Source: a virus. From it: 40,879 nucleotides of DNA. Shown in pieces: positions 24,857 through 31,771 of the stretch. Within the stretch, counting starts at the first letter, position 1. Each line of letters opens with the position of its first letter. Below the pieces are notes generated by a model that was not told where the DNA came from, did not search any database, and saw only the letters and a list, made by a program, of their open reading frames with translations. Both the position numbers and the translations under genes were made by a program. The DNA lies in IMG/VR virus record IMGVR_UViG_3300042511_000273, positions 1-40,879 of that record. One strand, given 5' to 3'.

Positions 24857-24915
24857 GAATCGAGTATAAGTGTGTATACGTTGACTATAAGCTAGCTATA
24901 CTCTAGCTATACTCT

Positions 24916-24971
24916 GACTATATCGCCTGATGTAAGGTGACTATATCGCCTGATGTACTCTGACTATATCG
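24916..24971. repeat. Tandem direct repeats of GACTATATCGCCTGATGTA
   Basis: Two perfect 19-base copies (24916-24934 and 24939-24957) and a partial third, GACTATATCG (24962-24971), at a 23-base step. Related TATACTCTAGC/TATAAGCTAGC elements precede them (24880-24915). On the minus strand each unit contains TATAGT, a -10-like hexamer. They lie between the DnaA-like boxes and the tRNA genes. Confidence 0.65.
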
Positions 24972-25016
24972 TAAGCTATACGCATGATTCTTTGTAAGTC
25001 GTTGATTTAAGAAAAG

Positions 25017-25089
25017 TGGGGGTGGACGGATTTGAACCGACAACCAATCAGTTATGAGCCGACTGCTCTGACCATTGAGCTACACCCCC
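25017..25089 (-). tRNA. tRNA-Met (CAT); tRNA-Ile2 possible
   Basis: 73 bases. The acceptor stem GGGGGTG/CACCCCC is perfect and the discriminator is A. The D arm is GCTC/GAGC with loop AATGGTCA, the anticodon loop is CTCATAA (anticodon CAT), the variable loop has 5 bases, and the T loop is TTCAAAT with one T-T mismatch in the T stem. CCA is not encoded. CAT could also be a lysidine-modified isoleucine tRNA reading AUA, which would suit an AT-rich phage. Confidence 0.9.
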
Positions 25090-25093
25090 GAAG

Positions 25094-25176
25094 TTGGCAA
25101 TGCGGGAGTTGAACCCGCACATCATTACTGATAGGAGATTTTAAGTCTCCTGCGTCTGCCGTTTCGCCAATTGCCA
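25094..25176 (-). tRNA. tRNA-Leu (TAA)
   Basis: 83 bases with the long variable arm of a class II tRNA. The acceptor stem is TGGCAAT/ATTGCCA, the anticodon stem-loop GGAGA-CTTAAAA-TCTCC gives anticodon TAA, and the T arm is TGCGGGTTCAACTCCCGCA. CCA is not encoded. It lies 4 bases upstream of the tRNA-Met gene, so the two are probably co-transcribed. It reads UUA, a frequent codon in this AT-rich genome. Confidence 0.92.
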
Positions 25177-25308
25177 GTTATGGTCAGCGTTTTTTGGGAT
25201 GCGCTGCCCCCCTTGTCCCCTGCCAACCGAGATTTCTCAGCCTTGCGAGGAAATTATGTACGCACTAAACTATGGTAGATGCGTGAAAATTGGTATAGTG
25301 TTGGTAGA

Positions 25309-25602
25309 TTATTGGCTCTCTTTTTCCCTTTCACGGAATTTTACCACATAAGTCATGTTGATATTGTTCTTTTGCATGTAGTCGAGAATGATTGTGAGAT
25401 CTGATCGCATGATGTCATTCTCTTCTTCTAGCTTTTCAATCTCTAGGTAGGCTTCTGTGAGTTCGTGAGTAAGTGCTGCGAGGCTTTCGTCTCTATCGTT
25501 GATAATTTCGGTTACGATCCCTGCCATCTCCTTCACGTCTTCCGTACCTTTATCTACTTTATTGGTGATTGAGTTTATGATTTTGATGAAGTTGTCTTCC
25601 AT
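25309..25602 (-). CDS. Hypothetical coiled-coil protein, about 97 aa
   Basis: The ATG at 25602 (MEDNFIKIINSITNKVDKGT) is preferred; the frame opens at 25620. A long heptad-like helix follows (LTHELTEAYLEIEKLEEEND). Acidic. It lies just upstream of the tRNA genes in the same orientation, separated by 130 bases that hold only a weak CAGCG/CGCTG dyad. Function unknown. Confidence 0.6.
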   Translation of the reverse strand: MEDNFIKIINSITNKVDKGTEDVKEMAGIVTEIINDRDESLAALTHELTEAYLEIEKLEEENDIMRSDLTIILDYMQKNNINMTYVVKFREREKESQ

Positions 25603-25656
25603 ATAGTTTAATGTAGGCACTCTTACCTAGATCGTCACCTAGGTTCACATGTTAAT

Positions 25657-25803
25657 TCATGTTGGCAGTAACTTTTGAGGGAAGTTAAACATCCGAGTGG
25701 GTTTGTTGAAATTAAGTTCTCGTTTTTTTTCTCTGAATAAAGGGCGCATAACATTGCTCCCACCGAGTAAAACAGTAATGTTTTTATAAAGCACGTTTTT
25801 CAT
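25657..25803 (-). CDS. Hypothetical basic protein, 48 aa
   Basis: MKNVLYKNITVLLGGSNVMR, then PLFREKKRELNFNKPTRMFN. GGAA lies just before the ATG. Basic. The ORF fits between two minus-strand genes but has no recognised relatives, so it may be fortuitous. Confidence 0.35.
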   Translation of the reverse strand: MKNVLYKNITVLLGGSNVMRPLFREKKRELNFNKPTRMFNFPQKLLPT

Positions 25804-25851
25804 TTCCGATCCAAACGATTTTGTTTTGTTTTGCTTTATAAAAGGTTCGTG

Positions 25852-26031
25852 CTACTCAAAGTCATCTAATGTAGCACCAAGATCTCTTTTGGCTTTAATG
25901 GACTTGTCCTTCTTGTTCCTAGACCAGTCGATAGAATCCCAGTTTTCTTGGTATTGCTTACCATACGTTCCAGGTCTTGGCTTATCGCCCTTTCCATTAC
26001 GATGTCTTTCAGTGTATGTTTTAATTTTCAT
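25852..26031 (-). CDS. Conserved phage-type small protein, 59 aa
   Basis: MKIKTYTERHRNGKGDKPRP, then GTYGKQYQENWDSIDWSRNK. The GKGDKPRP...Y..NWD.I pattern is common in small uncharacterised phage proteins of about 50-60 residues. Basic; function unknown. A plus-strand ORF over the same bases is a shadow. Confidence 0.65.
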   Translation of the reverse strand: MKIKTYTERHRNGKGDKPRPGTYGKQYQENWDSIDWSRNKKDKSIKAKRDLGATLDDFE

Positions 26032-26065
26032 ATGTCATCACTAACATAAGTATGCACTATATATG

Positions 26066-26269
26066 CTAAAAATCAAATTTTTTTTCACCAATATCTAAAG
26101 AAACTTTTCCTACATCCATTCGTTCTAGCCAAGCTACAGCTTTCCCTGAATCTATAACATCCCATGGTTTAATGCATTCATCACTAATAACCCCATTATC
26201 CTGCAACTGATCCATGATGCTATCAGCGTTGCGCTTTTTTACCCTAACATAATGCTCTAGTGTATTCAT
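26066..26269 (-). CDS. Hypothetical protein, 67 aa
   Basis: MNTLEHYVRVKKRNADSIMD, then QLQDNGVISDECIKPWDVID. The start overlaps the preceding stop (ATGA). Helical N-terminal half. No family recognised. Confidence 0.6.
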   Translation of the reverse strand: MNTLEHYVRVKKRNADSIMDQLQDNGVISDECIKPWDVIDSGKAVAWLERMDVGKVSLDIGEKKFDF

Positions 26270-26454
26270 CTGATAGTTACACGGGACCGATATTGCTTTC
26301 CATTGTATTTGAATGTCATTAGATCGTACCCCTGTAGGTCTTCCTCGATATTCAAGAACTCAGTCTCACTTACTGGTATCCAGTTATTGTTAACCATAAC
26401 GTAGGATTGTCTCTCTCCGTGATCAGAATCGTAGAACTTTTTCTTACTTGTCAT
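26266..26454 (-). CDS. Hypothetical protein, 62 aa
   Basis: The ATG at 26454 is favoured by GGAG 6 bases upstream; an in-frame ATG lies at 26466. MTSKKKFYDSDHGERQSYVM, then VNNNWIPVSETEFLNIEEDL, then a beta hairpin FKYNGKQYRSRVTI. No family recognised. Confidence 0.6.
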   Translation of the reverse strand: MTSKKKFYDSDHGERQSYVMVNNNWIPVSETEFLNIEEDLQGYDLMTFKYNGKQYRSRVTIR

Positions 26455-26755
26455 ATGATACTCCATCTCCAGATTCTTCTAGTCCAAAGAACAAAGATAT
26501 TCTAACCCAAGGTTTCCCGTCATCTTCTCCGCATTCTTTAGTTGCAGTAAATCCTCCAGAACCAGATGTCCTGTAATCTCCACGCAAAGCATTCAAAGTC
26601 TTCCTTGCACTCTGCCTAATCTCAACAATGCCTGGAACATCTTCATGTGAATACCACTTCCAGTCTAATGCCGTCATTACAGTTTGAACTCTATCGAATT
26701 CAAATGTGTCCATGATGTTGTCTATCTGATCCTGTATTGCTTCTTGTTTTGTCAT
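26444..26755 (-). CDS. Conserved phage-type hypothetical protein, 103 aa
   Basis: MDTFEFDRVQTVMTALDWKW, then YSHEDVPGIVEIRQSARKTL, then ALRGDYRTSGSGGFTAT. The FDRVxxVMxALDWxW...VPxxxxLRxxAxxLL......GGFxA pattern is widespread in phage early regions and uncharacterised. It overlaps both neighbours. Confidence 0.75.
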   Translation of the reverse strand: MTKQEAIQDQIDNIMDTFEFDRVQTVMTALDWKWYSHEDVPGIVEIRQSARKTLNALRGDYRTSGSGGFTATKECGEDDGKPWVRISLFFGLEESGDGVSYDK

Positions 26756-27060
26756 CGTAATATGTCGTTTAATTCTTTTATTTTATTTAGTGCCTCGTCT
26801 CGTTCTAACTCTGCTCTTGCTGCCATTTCTACAGCAAACTTCCATTTGTTCTCCCAACCGATAATGTCATTCCTTGCCTCGTCACGCTCTTGGCAGTATC
26901 TCTCTGCTCTTTTCTCCGCTTGAGCAATCTGTGACAAAGCATCGTCGCGCTCGCGTTCCATCTTGCGACTGTGTTCCCACAAAATCGGATGCGAGTGCGT
27001 TGCCGCTTGCCCTAATTGAACTTCAAGATGATCTGTTTCAGGCGTATCGCTCATATCCAT
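26752..27060 (-). CDS. Coiled-coil protein of the phage DTPETD type, 102 aa
   Basis: MDMSDTPETDHLEVQLGQAA, then HSRKMERERDDALSQIAQAE, then KRAERYCQERDEARNDI. The SDTPETD start followed by REx-LERERDEA heptads is a familiar layout in phage genomes; function unknown. It overlaps both neighbours by a few bases. Confidence 0.72.
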   Translation of the reverse strand: MDMSDTPETDHLEVQLGQAATHSHPILWEHSRKMERERDDALSQIAQAEKRAERYCQERDEARNDIIGWENKWKFAVEMAARAELERDEALNKIKELNDILR

Positions 27061-27239
27061 TCTCCATTCTTAATCTCTTCGATTTCAATGTTGATTCTCC
27101 AAAGATGCTTCCAAACAGATTGCTCTTTTAGCCAATCAAAAAATATAGCCATTGCAACGCTAGGTTCATTTGCTTTGGTAAACAACTCTCCAGAGAATAT
27201 GTTTTTTTCTGAGTTATATTTTATCTTATATGTTTTCAT
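27051..27239 (-). CDS. Hypothetical protein, 62 aa
   Basis: The ATG at 27239 (MKTYKIKYNSEKNIFSGELF) is preferred; the frame opens at 27266 inside the upstream gene. Beta-strand start, then a helix (EPSVAMAIFFDWLKEQSVWK) and an acidic strand. No family recognised. Confidence 0.55.
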   Translation of the reverse strand: MKTYKIKYNSEKNIFSGELFTKANEPSVAMAIFFDWLKEQSVWKHLWRINIEIEEIKNGEWI

Positions 27240-27243
27240 GTTA

Positions 27244-28272
27244 TTAAAATAATTCCTTTTGTCCATTATTTACAAAACTGTTTAATATACTTTCTATTAA
27301 AACATTAGAGTTTTTAGAAAAAATTAAAACAGGTTCGCAAAATCCAGCGGTTTGACTTTTTTTATTATTCATATTTATTCTTTTACCTAGAGAATATCCA
27401 ATTGAACCATGGTATGTGGAACCAATTGATTTCATGTAATTAATTAATGGGTAACAAATTGCATTATATTCATGGTTGCAATAAACATCAGAAATATTAA
27501 ACACAATAAACCCGCCGTCTTTTACTGCATTAAAACAATTTTTCCCAGTTGGAAATAAAAACCCATTCAACCAATCATTTATTTTTTTAAACAAAGCATG
27601 ACTTTGCATATCTCCATTATATTTTTCAATTTTAAAATATGGTGGAGAAGTGAAAGTTAAATCAAAATAATTTTCTTCTGGGCAATCTATTTCACAACCT
27701 TTCATTTCAAAGTGAATATTTGTTTTTGATTTTAAATTTTTAACCTGTTCACTATATCCAGAAAAAACAAAAGGATTAACATCTCTTCCATAATATAATT
27801 CAACATTACTTGCTAGTGCTGCTGAAAGTCTATCTCCCCATCCCATGCATGGATCATATATTTTTTTAGCATTAAAAATTGAAAATATAGTTTTTGCTGC
27901 TGATGGTCTAAATTGAGCAGGAATATACTTTCTTAAAGCTAATGCAGTCTTAGGACTCTTTTCATAAAACTTAGATGACTCTAATCCTTTTCTGAATTTT
28001 TGAATATACCAACTTCTAATAACTGAAGGAGAATTAATGGAATCACACGCCATTCTTGCTCCATAATGGTATCTATTAGATGACAATAATCCAGTTCTAT
28101 CTATTGGTATTATGAAATCCATTTTGTTTTCTATTTTTACGCTCCTTGATTCCCATTGCATTTTCTTCAAAACAGGAGTGTATTTTTTTAATTTTAAAAA
28201 ATCATTATGTGATTCTTGGTCATTAGGACAATCTATTGGAAGAGTACAATCAAACTTTTGCATATTTATCAT
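27244..28272 (-). CDS. DNA methyltransferase, TSPPY (N4-cytosine/N6-adenine) type
   Basis: Encodes 342 residues (an in-frame ATG at 28263 is an alternative start). IYDPCMGWGDRLSAALASNV carries the SAM-binding motif (D-P-x-x-G-x-G), YYGRDVNPFVF the acidic ribose ligand, and FDLTFTSPPYFKIEKYNGD the catalytic (S)PPY, here in the TSPPY form usual for N4-cytosine enzymes. FCEPVLIFSKN is a late core motif. No restriction partner is encoded next to it, so it is an orphan enzyme, probably shielding phage DNA from host restriction. It is visibly more AT-rich than its neighbours, which suggests recent acquisition. Confidence 0.85.
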   Translation of the reverse strand: MINMQKFDCTLPIDCPNDQESHNDFLKLKKYTPVLKKMQWESRSVKIENKMDFIIPIDRTGLLSSNRYHYGARMACDSINSPSVIRSWYIQKFRKGLESSKFYEKSPKTALALRKYIPAQFRPSAAKTIFSIFNAKKIYDPCMGWGDRLSAALASNVELYYGRDVNPFVFSGYSEQVKNLKSKTNIHFEMKGCEIDCPEENYFDLTFTSPPYFKIEKYNGDMQSHALFKKINDWLNGFLFPTGKNCFNAVKDGGFIVFNISDVYCNHEYNAICYPLINYMKSIGSTYHGSIGYSLGKRINMNNKKSQTAGFCEPVLIFSKNSNVLIESILNSFVNNGQKELF

Positions 28273-28313
28273 TTTTTTAGGCTTATTGCTTTAATGTTGA
28301 TATATACCGCAAA

Positions 28314-29579
28314 TTATATTTGCTCCTCAAACCTAGCTTGGTGCTTGATAAACTTAAATGGAATCATTGGAGTTCCACCATGCCTGTTATGAGTAACATG
28401 CATGATATATGCATACGGATCATCACGCTTCTCTTCATCTGGTATTACCTTGGTAAAACTATCGCAATCCATGTAGAATGTTCTTGATTCACGTACTGAA
28501 CCATTCTCGTTCAACTGAGCTAACAATACAATGCAAACATTCAACTCTTTTGAGATGATCTTTGCCGTGCGGCTAACTTCAGCTACTTCACGTTCACGGT
28601 TCTTGGGATCTCCAGATGCCTCCATTAATTGAGCGTAATCGACCATTATGATCTCTACCTTCTGTTCTGTGACCAACCTACGGCAGCGAGCTTTAAACTG
28701 CGCCACAGTCATTGATGCTTCATCTACGATATATATCGGCAGCTTGGATGATTTGTTGATAGCTGCTGATAACTTCTTGTGGTCTTCGTTCTTTAACTTG
28801 CCATCGAGAAGATCACTCAAAGCAATCCTGCTTGTAGCTGCAATATACTTGTCAACCAATTCTTCAGCGGACATCTCCATGCTAATGACAGCTACTGGAA
28901 CATTATCGTTAAATGCTGAGTTTGTTACCATCTGTAGCGATGATGTAGTCTTCCCAGCCTTGGCTGCTCCAGCAATGATGTGAAGTGTGCGTGGGCGAAA
29001 CCCTCTGGTTGCCATATCCCACTTCATAAATCCAGAAGAGTGTCCACGATTGACTGCCCCATTCGTAACAGCAGCTTCCTCCCAACGATTGATGCAGGAG
29101 TTAAGGACTTCTCCGATATGCTTCACTTCTGTGCGAGTTGATGACATTGAAACAATGTCCTTGCTTGCTTCTTCCTGTAGCTCGATTGGATCTTTGGTTC
29201 GGTCAACAGCATCGTTCATCATGCGTTTGCATACAGAAAGAATCTTTCTGCGGACCATGCAATCCTTAATCGTCTCAAAGTATGATGTCCAGTTAGCTGA
29301 GCTATAAACGATAGTATATAACTCAGAGACGTAGTGATCTCCACCGATCCTGTCTAGTTCTCCAGATGATCGCAGAAAAGAAATGACAGTCAGCATATCA
29401 ACTGGATTTTTATCTAGCCACATTTGGCTAATTGCATTCCAGATTATTTTGTGACTATCGAAGTAAAAGAACTCAGGAGTTAACTTCTCTATTGTCTTCT
29501 CTATGACTCTTATATCTTGCATTGCGGAAGAGAGAAAACCTTTCTCTGCCTCCATGTCGTGTGGTAGTATTGTGTTCAT
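28314..29579 (-). CDS. dnaB: Replicative DNA helicase, DnaB-like
   Basis: Encodes 421 residues from the ATG at 29579 (ATGAACACAATACTACCACA); the longer frame uses a TTG at 29618. The N-terminal domain (PHDMEAEKGFLSSAMQDIRV, GGDHYVSELYTIVYSSANWT) is DnaB-like. The RecA-like domain has Walker A GAAKAGKTT, VISMEMSAEELVDKYIAA (motif H1a-like), Walker B IIMVDYAQLM, and VCIVLLAQLNENGSVRESRT. Walker A deviates from the usual GRPSMGKT but keeps GKT. It would unwind DNA 5'-3' as a hexamer; the replisome organiser at 13637 is its likely loader. No primase was seen. Confidence 0.9.
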   Translation of the reverse strand: MNTILPHDMEAEKGFLSSAMQDIRVIEKTIEKLTPEFFYFDSHKIIWNAISQMWLDKNPVDMLTVISFLRSSGELDRIGGDHYVSELYTIVYSSANWTSYFETIKDCMVRRKILSVCKRMMNDAVDRTKDPIELQEEASKDIVSMSSTRTEVKHIGEVLNSCINRWEEAAVTNGAVNRGHSSGFMKWDMATRGFRPRTLHIIAGAAKAGKTTSSLQMVTNSAFNDNVPVAVISMEMSAEELVDKYIAATSRIALSDLLDGKLKNEDHKKLSAAINKSSKLPIYIVDEASMTVAQFKARCRRLVTEQKVEIIMVDYAQLMEASGDPKNREREVAEVSRTAKIISKELNVCIVLLAQLNENGSVRESRTFYMDCDSFTKVIPDEEKRDDPYAYIMHVTHNRHGGTPMIPFKFIKHQARFEEQI

Positions 29580-29614
29580 GTTCGTATGCACTGTATGTAG
29601 TGCTGTGAAGCATG

Positions 29615-29863
29615 TCAACTCATTTTGAATATTTTCATCAAGTCATCTAATCCCTTTGAGGAATTCTTGTGGTATGGAGTGTAGTCAATATCTTCATCAA
29701 GATCTTCGTCGCTTTCTGGCATTTGACGGAAGCCTTGTTTGTAAGCAACCTCATACGTTGTCTCAAAGAATTTTTTTATTCCAGCTTTAGTGAAAGTAAT
29801 TTTATCTCCAGATAATGCTGGAGTTTTTTTTAAATAAAGTTTGAATAATTCCTCTTTACTCAT
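29615..29863 (-). CDS. Hypothetical protein, 82 aa
   Basis: MSKEELFKLYLKKTPALSGD, then FTKAGIKKFFETTYEVAYKQ, then an acidic stretch ESDEDLDEDIDY. First gene of the leftward helicase operon, so it might be a helicase accessory. No family recognised. Confidence 0.6.
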   Translation of the reverse strand: MSKEELFKLYLKKTPALSGDKITFTKAGIKKFFETTYEVAYKQGFRQMPESDEDLDEDIDYTPYHKNSSKGLDDLMKIFKMS

Positions 29864-29891
29864 AATTGTGTAAATGTTATATGCTTAAATA

Positions 29892-30071
29892 ATGAAAAAG
29901 AATTCTATTGAAAAATCTTACGACAAGATGGGTTTGCCATTTCCATATCGTGATACAAAAGATAATGGATCATTTATAACTAAAGAGCAAGCAAAAGGAA
30001 AAAAAGGTTTTACTAAAAATAGAGTTACTGGAAAAGTTAAAGCGAGTGAACTTGGAAAATTAAATTACTAA
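29892..30071 (+). CDS. Hypothetical basic protein, 59 aa
   Basis: MKKNSIEKSYDKMGLPFPYR, then DTKDNGSFITKEQAKGKKGF. Very Lys-rich and AT-rich. It is divergent from the helicase operon 28 bases away; the gap contains TTATAT/TTAAAT -10-like elements but no convincing -35. Function unknown; possibly a minor virion protein by analogy with the neighbouring genes. Confidence 0.5.
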   Translation: MKKNSIEKSYDKMGLPFPYRDTKDNGSFITKEQAKGKKGFTKNRVTGKVKASELGKLNY

Positions 30072-30072
30072 T

Positions 30073-30534
30073 ATGTATATTAAACAATCTATGGATCGAA
30101 TGGGTGTAATGAATCCTAAAAACCCGTTTGTAATAGCGCAGCAGGAAGACGAAGAAAAAAGACGGCTAGGAATTGAGAGTTTTAATAAACGGAATAAAAT
30201 TAAAACAACACCTCAACCATCAGCAGCAGGAAGGCAACAAATCCAAGAAGATTATTTAAAAAAAGGAATAGCAAAAGAAAGTCAACAAAAATCTTTTGAA
30301 GATCAAAGATTTAATGAAATTTTTGGAGAAGGATTAAGAAATGCACAAGCTGCTGAAAGACGAAAAAGTGCATGGATGGATTTAGAAAACTCTAAAAGAG
30401 ATCCACAAAAAGAATTTTTAGAAAAAAAAGAAGCAAAGAGAAAACAACTGCAAGAAGAACAGAACGCAGAGTTTGATAGAAATCTTAAAAATATGGCTAT
30501 AGTGGCTGATATAAATAAAACAAATAGAAGTTAG
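30073..30534 (+). CDS. Hypothetical charged protein, 153 aa
   Basis: Gln/Lys/Glu-rich, helical: NPFVIAQQEDEEKRRLGIES and a C-terminal QKEFLEKKEAKRKQLQEEQN. The style is like the 35949-36554 protein and the next gene, which look like disordered virion-associated proteins. It starts 1 base after the preceding stop. No family recognised. Confidence 0.6.
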   Translation: MYIKQSMDRMGVMNPKNPFVIAQQEDEEKRRLGIESFNKRNKIKTTPQPSAAGRQQIQEDYLKKGIAKESQQKSFEDQRFNEIFGEGLRNAQAAERRKSAWMDLENSKRDPQKEFLEKKEAKRKQLQEEQNAEFDRNLKNMAIVADINKTNRS

Positions 30535-30546
30535 TCTTAAATCCTT

Positions 30547-30900
30547 ATGAAAAATATACAATACTCTTATGATAAGCTTTTAGAAGAACAAGAAAAGCAA
30601 AACAAACAAACCCCAAATGGGACATGGATTGAAAATAAAGCTACTTACGATCCCCAAGGTCAACCTGGTGAAAAAAAATCAAAATATATACCAAGAGGAA
30701 ATGTGCCAGGTGATCCTCTTGCTGGCGTAAGGGGAGCGGAGCAAAGAGTAAATGGTGCAATCCAACAGTTTGGTAGACGTTCAGAAGAAGCTGAAAAGGC
30801 TTATGCAGGTTATAAAATGAGTCGGGAAGAGTTTGAAAAAAAACAAAAAGATGAGTTGAAAACCAAAGGAATTAGAACAAATTACGGACAGATGTTATAA
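30547..30900 (+). CDS. Hypothetical protein, 117 aa
   Basis: SYDKLLEEQEKQNKQTPNGT, then a Pro/Gly-rich middle (YDPQGQPGEKKSKYIPRGNV, then PGDPLAGVRGAEQRVNG) and a charged helix. It converges on the dCMP deaminase with a 6-base overlap of the 3' ends, so there is no room for a terminator. Function unknown. Confidence 0.6.
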   Translation: MKNIQYSYDKLLEEQEKQNKQTPNGTWIENKATYDPQGQPGEKKSKYIPRGNVPGDPLAGVRGAEQRVNGAIQQFGRRSEEAEKAYAGYKMSREEFEKKQKDELKTKGIRTNYGQML

Positions 30901-31284
30901 TTTAATTAGTGTAATCCCAAAATCACTAGCAACTTCTAACGCTATTGTATCGTTTAAGTATACTTCCTTGTAGTATACTTTCTTTATTCCATATCCTGCA
31001 AATGCACGAAGGCAATCTCTACATGGGAGAAGTGTACATGCAGCCATGTAACACTCGTTTGGTCTAACGTATCTCAATGCATTTTGTTCTGCATGGACAA
31101 CGTAAATTCTACGCCTTTCTCTGCATGACCAATCTTCTTTCATTCCTTGCGGGAATCCATTGTATCCCACAGATGCGATTGAATTATCGTGACGAAGTAG
31201 AACCGCTCCTACTTTCTTCCACGGATCTTTAGATTTCAACGAAACAGCTTCAGCTATATTCATTGCGTATTTATGCCATGTCAT
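30895..31284 (-). CDS. Deoxycytidylate (dCMP) deaminase
   Basis: Encodes 129 residues from the ATG at 31284, which has AAGGAT upstream; the frame opens at 31335. The cytidine/deoxycytidylate deaminase zinc site is complete: VVHAEQNALRYV (H-A-E) and LLPCRDCLRAFAGYGIKKVY (P-C-x-x-C). SVGYNGFPQGM is the substrate-loop motif of the dCMP deaminase family. It makes dUMP from dCMP, feeding ThyX. It stands alone on the minus strand, with a long structured leader-like region upstream (31285-31655). Confidence 0.9.
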   Translation of the reverse strand: MTWHKYAMNIAEAVSLKSKDPWKKVGAVLLRHDNSIASVGYNGFPQGMKEDWSCRERRRIYVVHAEQNALRYVRPNECYMAACTLLPCRDCLRAFAGYGIKKVYYKEVYLNDTIALEVASDFGITLIKL

Positions 31285-31321
31285 TATCAATATCCTTATT
31301 TGGTGGTGAGTTTGGTGCATA

Positions 31322-31632
31322 GCAGTTCCTACCAAAAGAAACTGCTAAAATCATACCTCCTTGTTCGTATGGAGCCGTTCGTATGCTTTTATGAATCACT
31401 CAGCCAGAGGTCGTCCTTATCCTAGCTTTACTTAGTTTACACCTTTCGGTGAGAGTCAGTCTGATTCGCAATCTCCTTCCTTTCGGAAGGAGCGTATTAA
31501 GTTGGTAGTCTATTAACCCTTCCAACACCTCTCCTTCACACGGGAGTCCTTTACAGGTTTGTTCCATAGTCAGGGGATAGAACCCTGCCGTGCTACACTC
31601 ATCTTATTTTACAGGCTCATTTCGGGAACTGC
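31322..31632 (-). ncRNA. Candidate structured RNA upstream of dCMP deaminase (class unknown)
   Basis: About 310 bases with no gene and many helices. The ends pair: GCAGTTCC (31322-31329) with GGAACTGC (31625-31632). Inside are CACC/GGTG (31440-31451) and CTCCTTCC/GGAAGGAG (31473-31492), whose loops read GAAA on the minus strand, the GNRA form typical of folded RNA and the main reason for choosing that strand. Other helices are CAGGG/CCCTG (31571-31587), GTTGG/CCAAC (31501-31526) and GCTAC/GTAGC (31592-31638). AGCAGTT/AACTGCT (31321-31346) competes with the end-closing helix, as in a switch. The segment is less AT-rich than its surroundings. I could not match it to group I, group II, RNase P or tmRNA cores. 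Plus-strand orientation is not excluded, because a terminator follows on that side. Confidence 0.55.
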
Positions 31633-31655
31633 CGTAGCTTCATGCGAAAGAAAAA

Positions 31656-31692
31656 CCCGCCTTGATATTCACAGTATCAAGACGGGATTTTT
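31656..31692. terminator. Intrinsic terminator, bidirectional
   Basis: CCCGCCTTGATA (31656-31667) pairs with TATCAAGACGGG (31675-31686), 12 bp with one C-A mismatch and a 7-base loop, followed by ATTTTT on the plus strand and preceded by AAAAA, giving TTTTT on the minus strand. It ends any plus-strand RNA across the structured region and shields the genes starting at 31808. Confidence 0.85.
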
Positions 31693-31771
31693 GCGGGGAA
31701 AAATGTATCTGAATTCTGTGAAAATTCAATTAAGATGAATTTAAATTATCAGCACTAAACAAAATGTCAAC

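Larger units (their letters stand above)
23541..25016. other. Gene-free, repeat-rich region; candidate replication origin
   Basis: About 1.5 kb with no credible gene on either strand, in a genome where genes otherwise overlap. It holds four copies of a 15-bp dyad (consensus TGCAAGTGRCTTGCA), further palindromes (TGCCAT-GCT-ATGGCA at 23642-23656; TTGCC-AAT-GGCAA at 24086-24098), a doubled GACACAATTTGCC (23633 and 23712), many CTAG tetramers, four GACCAACCGACT units, a 13-copy GATG microsatellite, a G-quadruplex motif, an A-rich tract (24510-24548), near-consensus DnaA boxes and a perfect 10-bp hairpin. tRNA genes follow. Taken together this resembles a replication origin or other cis-acting control region; packaging or noncoding RNA roles are possible. 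Confidence 0.6.

Noticed and set aside
24916-24971. Possible CRISPR array
   Set aside because: Two full repeats only, 4-base separators instead of spacers, and no cas genes.
25185-25206. CAGCG/CGCTG hairpin upstream of the tRNA pair as a terminator or tRNA relic
   Set aside because: Only 5 bp with a 12-base loop, no tRNA arms, and no downstream T-run in a useful direction.
25826-26044. 72-residue plus-strand frame
   Set aside because: It is antisense to the 59-residue GKGDKPRP protein, which has a familiar phage pattern and fits the operon.
31322-31632. Retron-type ncRNA, suggested by the paired ends
   Set aside because: No reverse transcriptase gene is present nearby or elsewhere in the window.
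31285-31655. Group I or group II intron, RNase P or tmRNA
   Set aside because: I could not find a group I P/Q/R/S core, a group II domain V with an AGC triad and GNRA loop near the end, or the conserved RNase P or tmRNA blocks. The flanks do not form a split gene.
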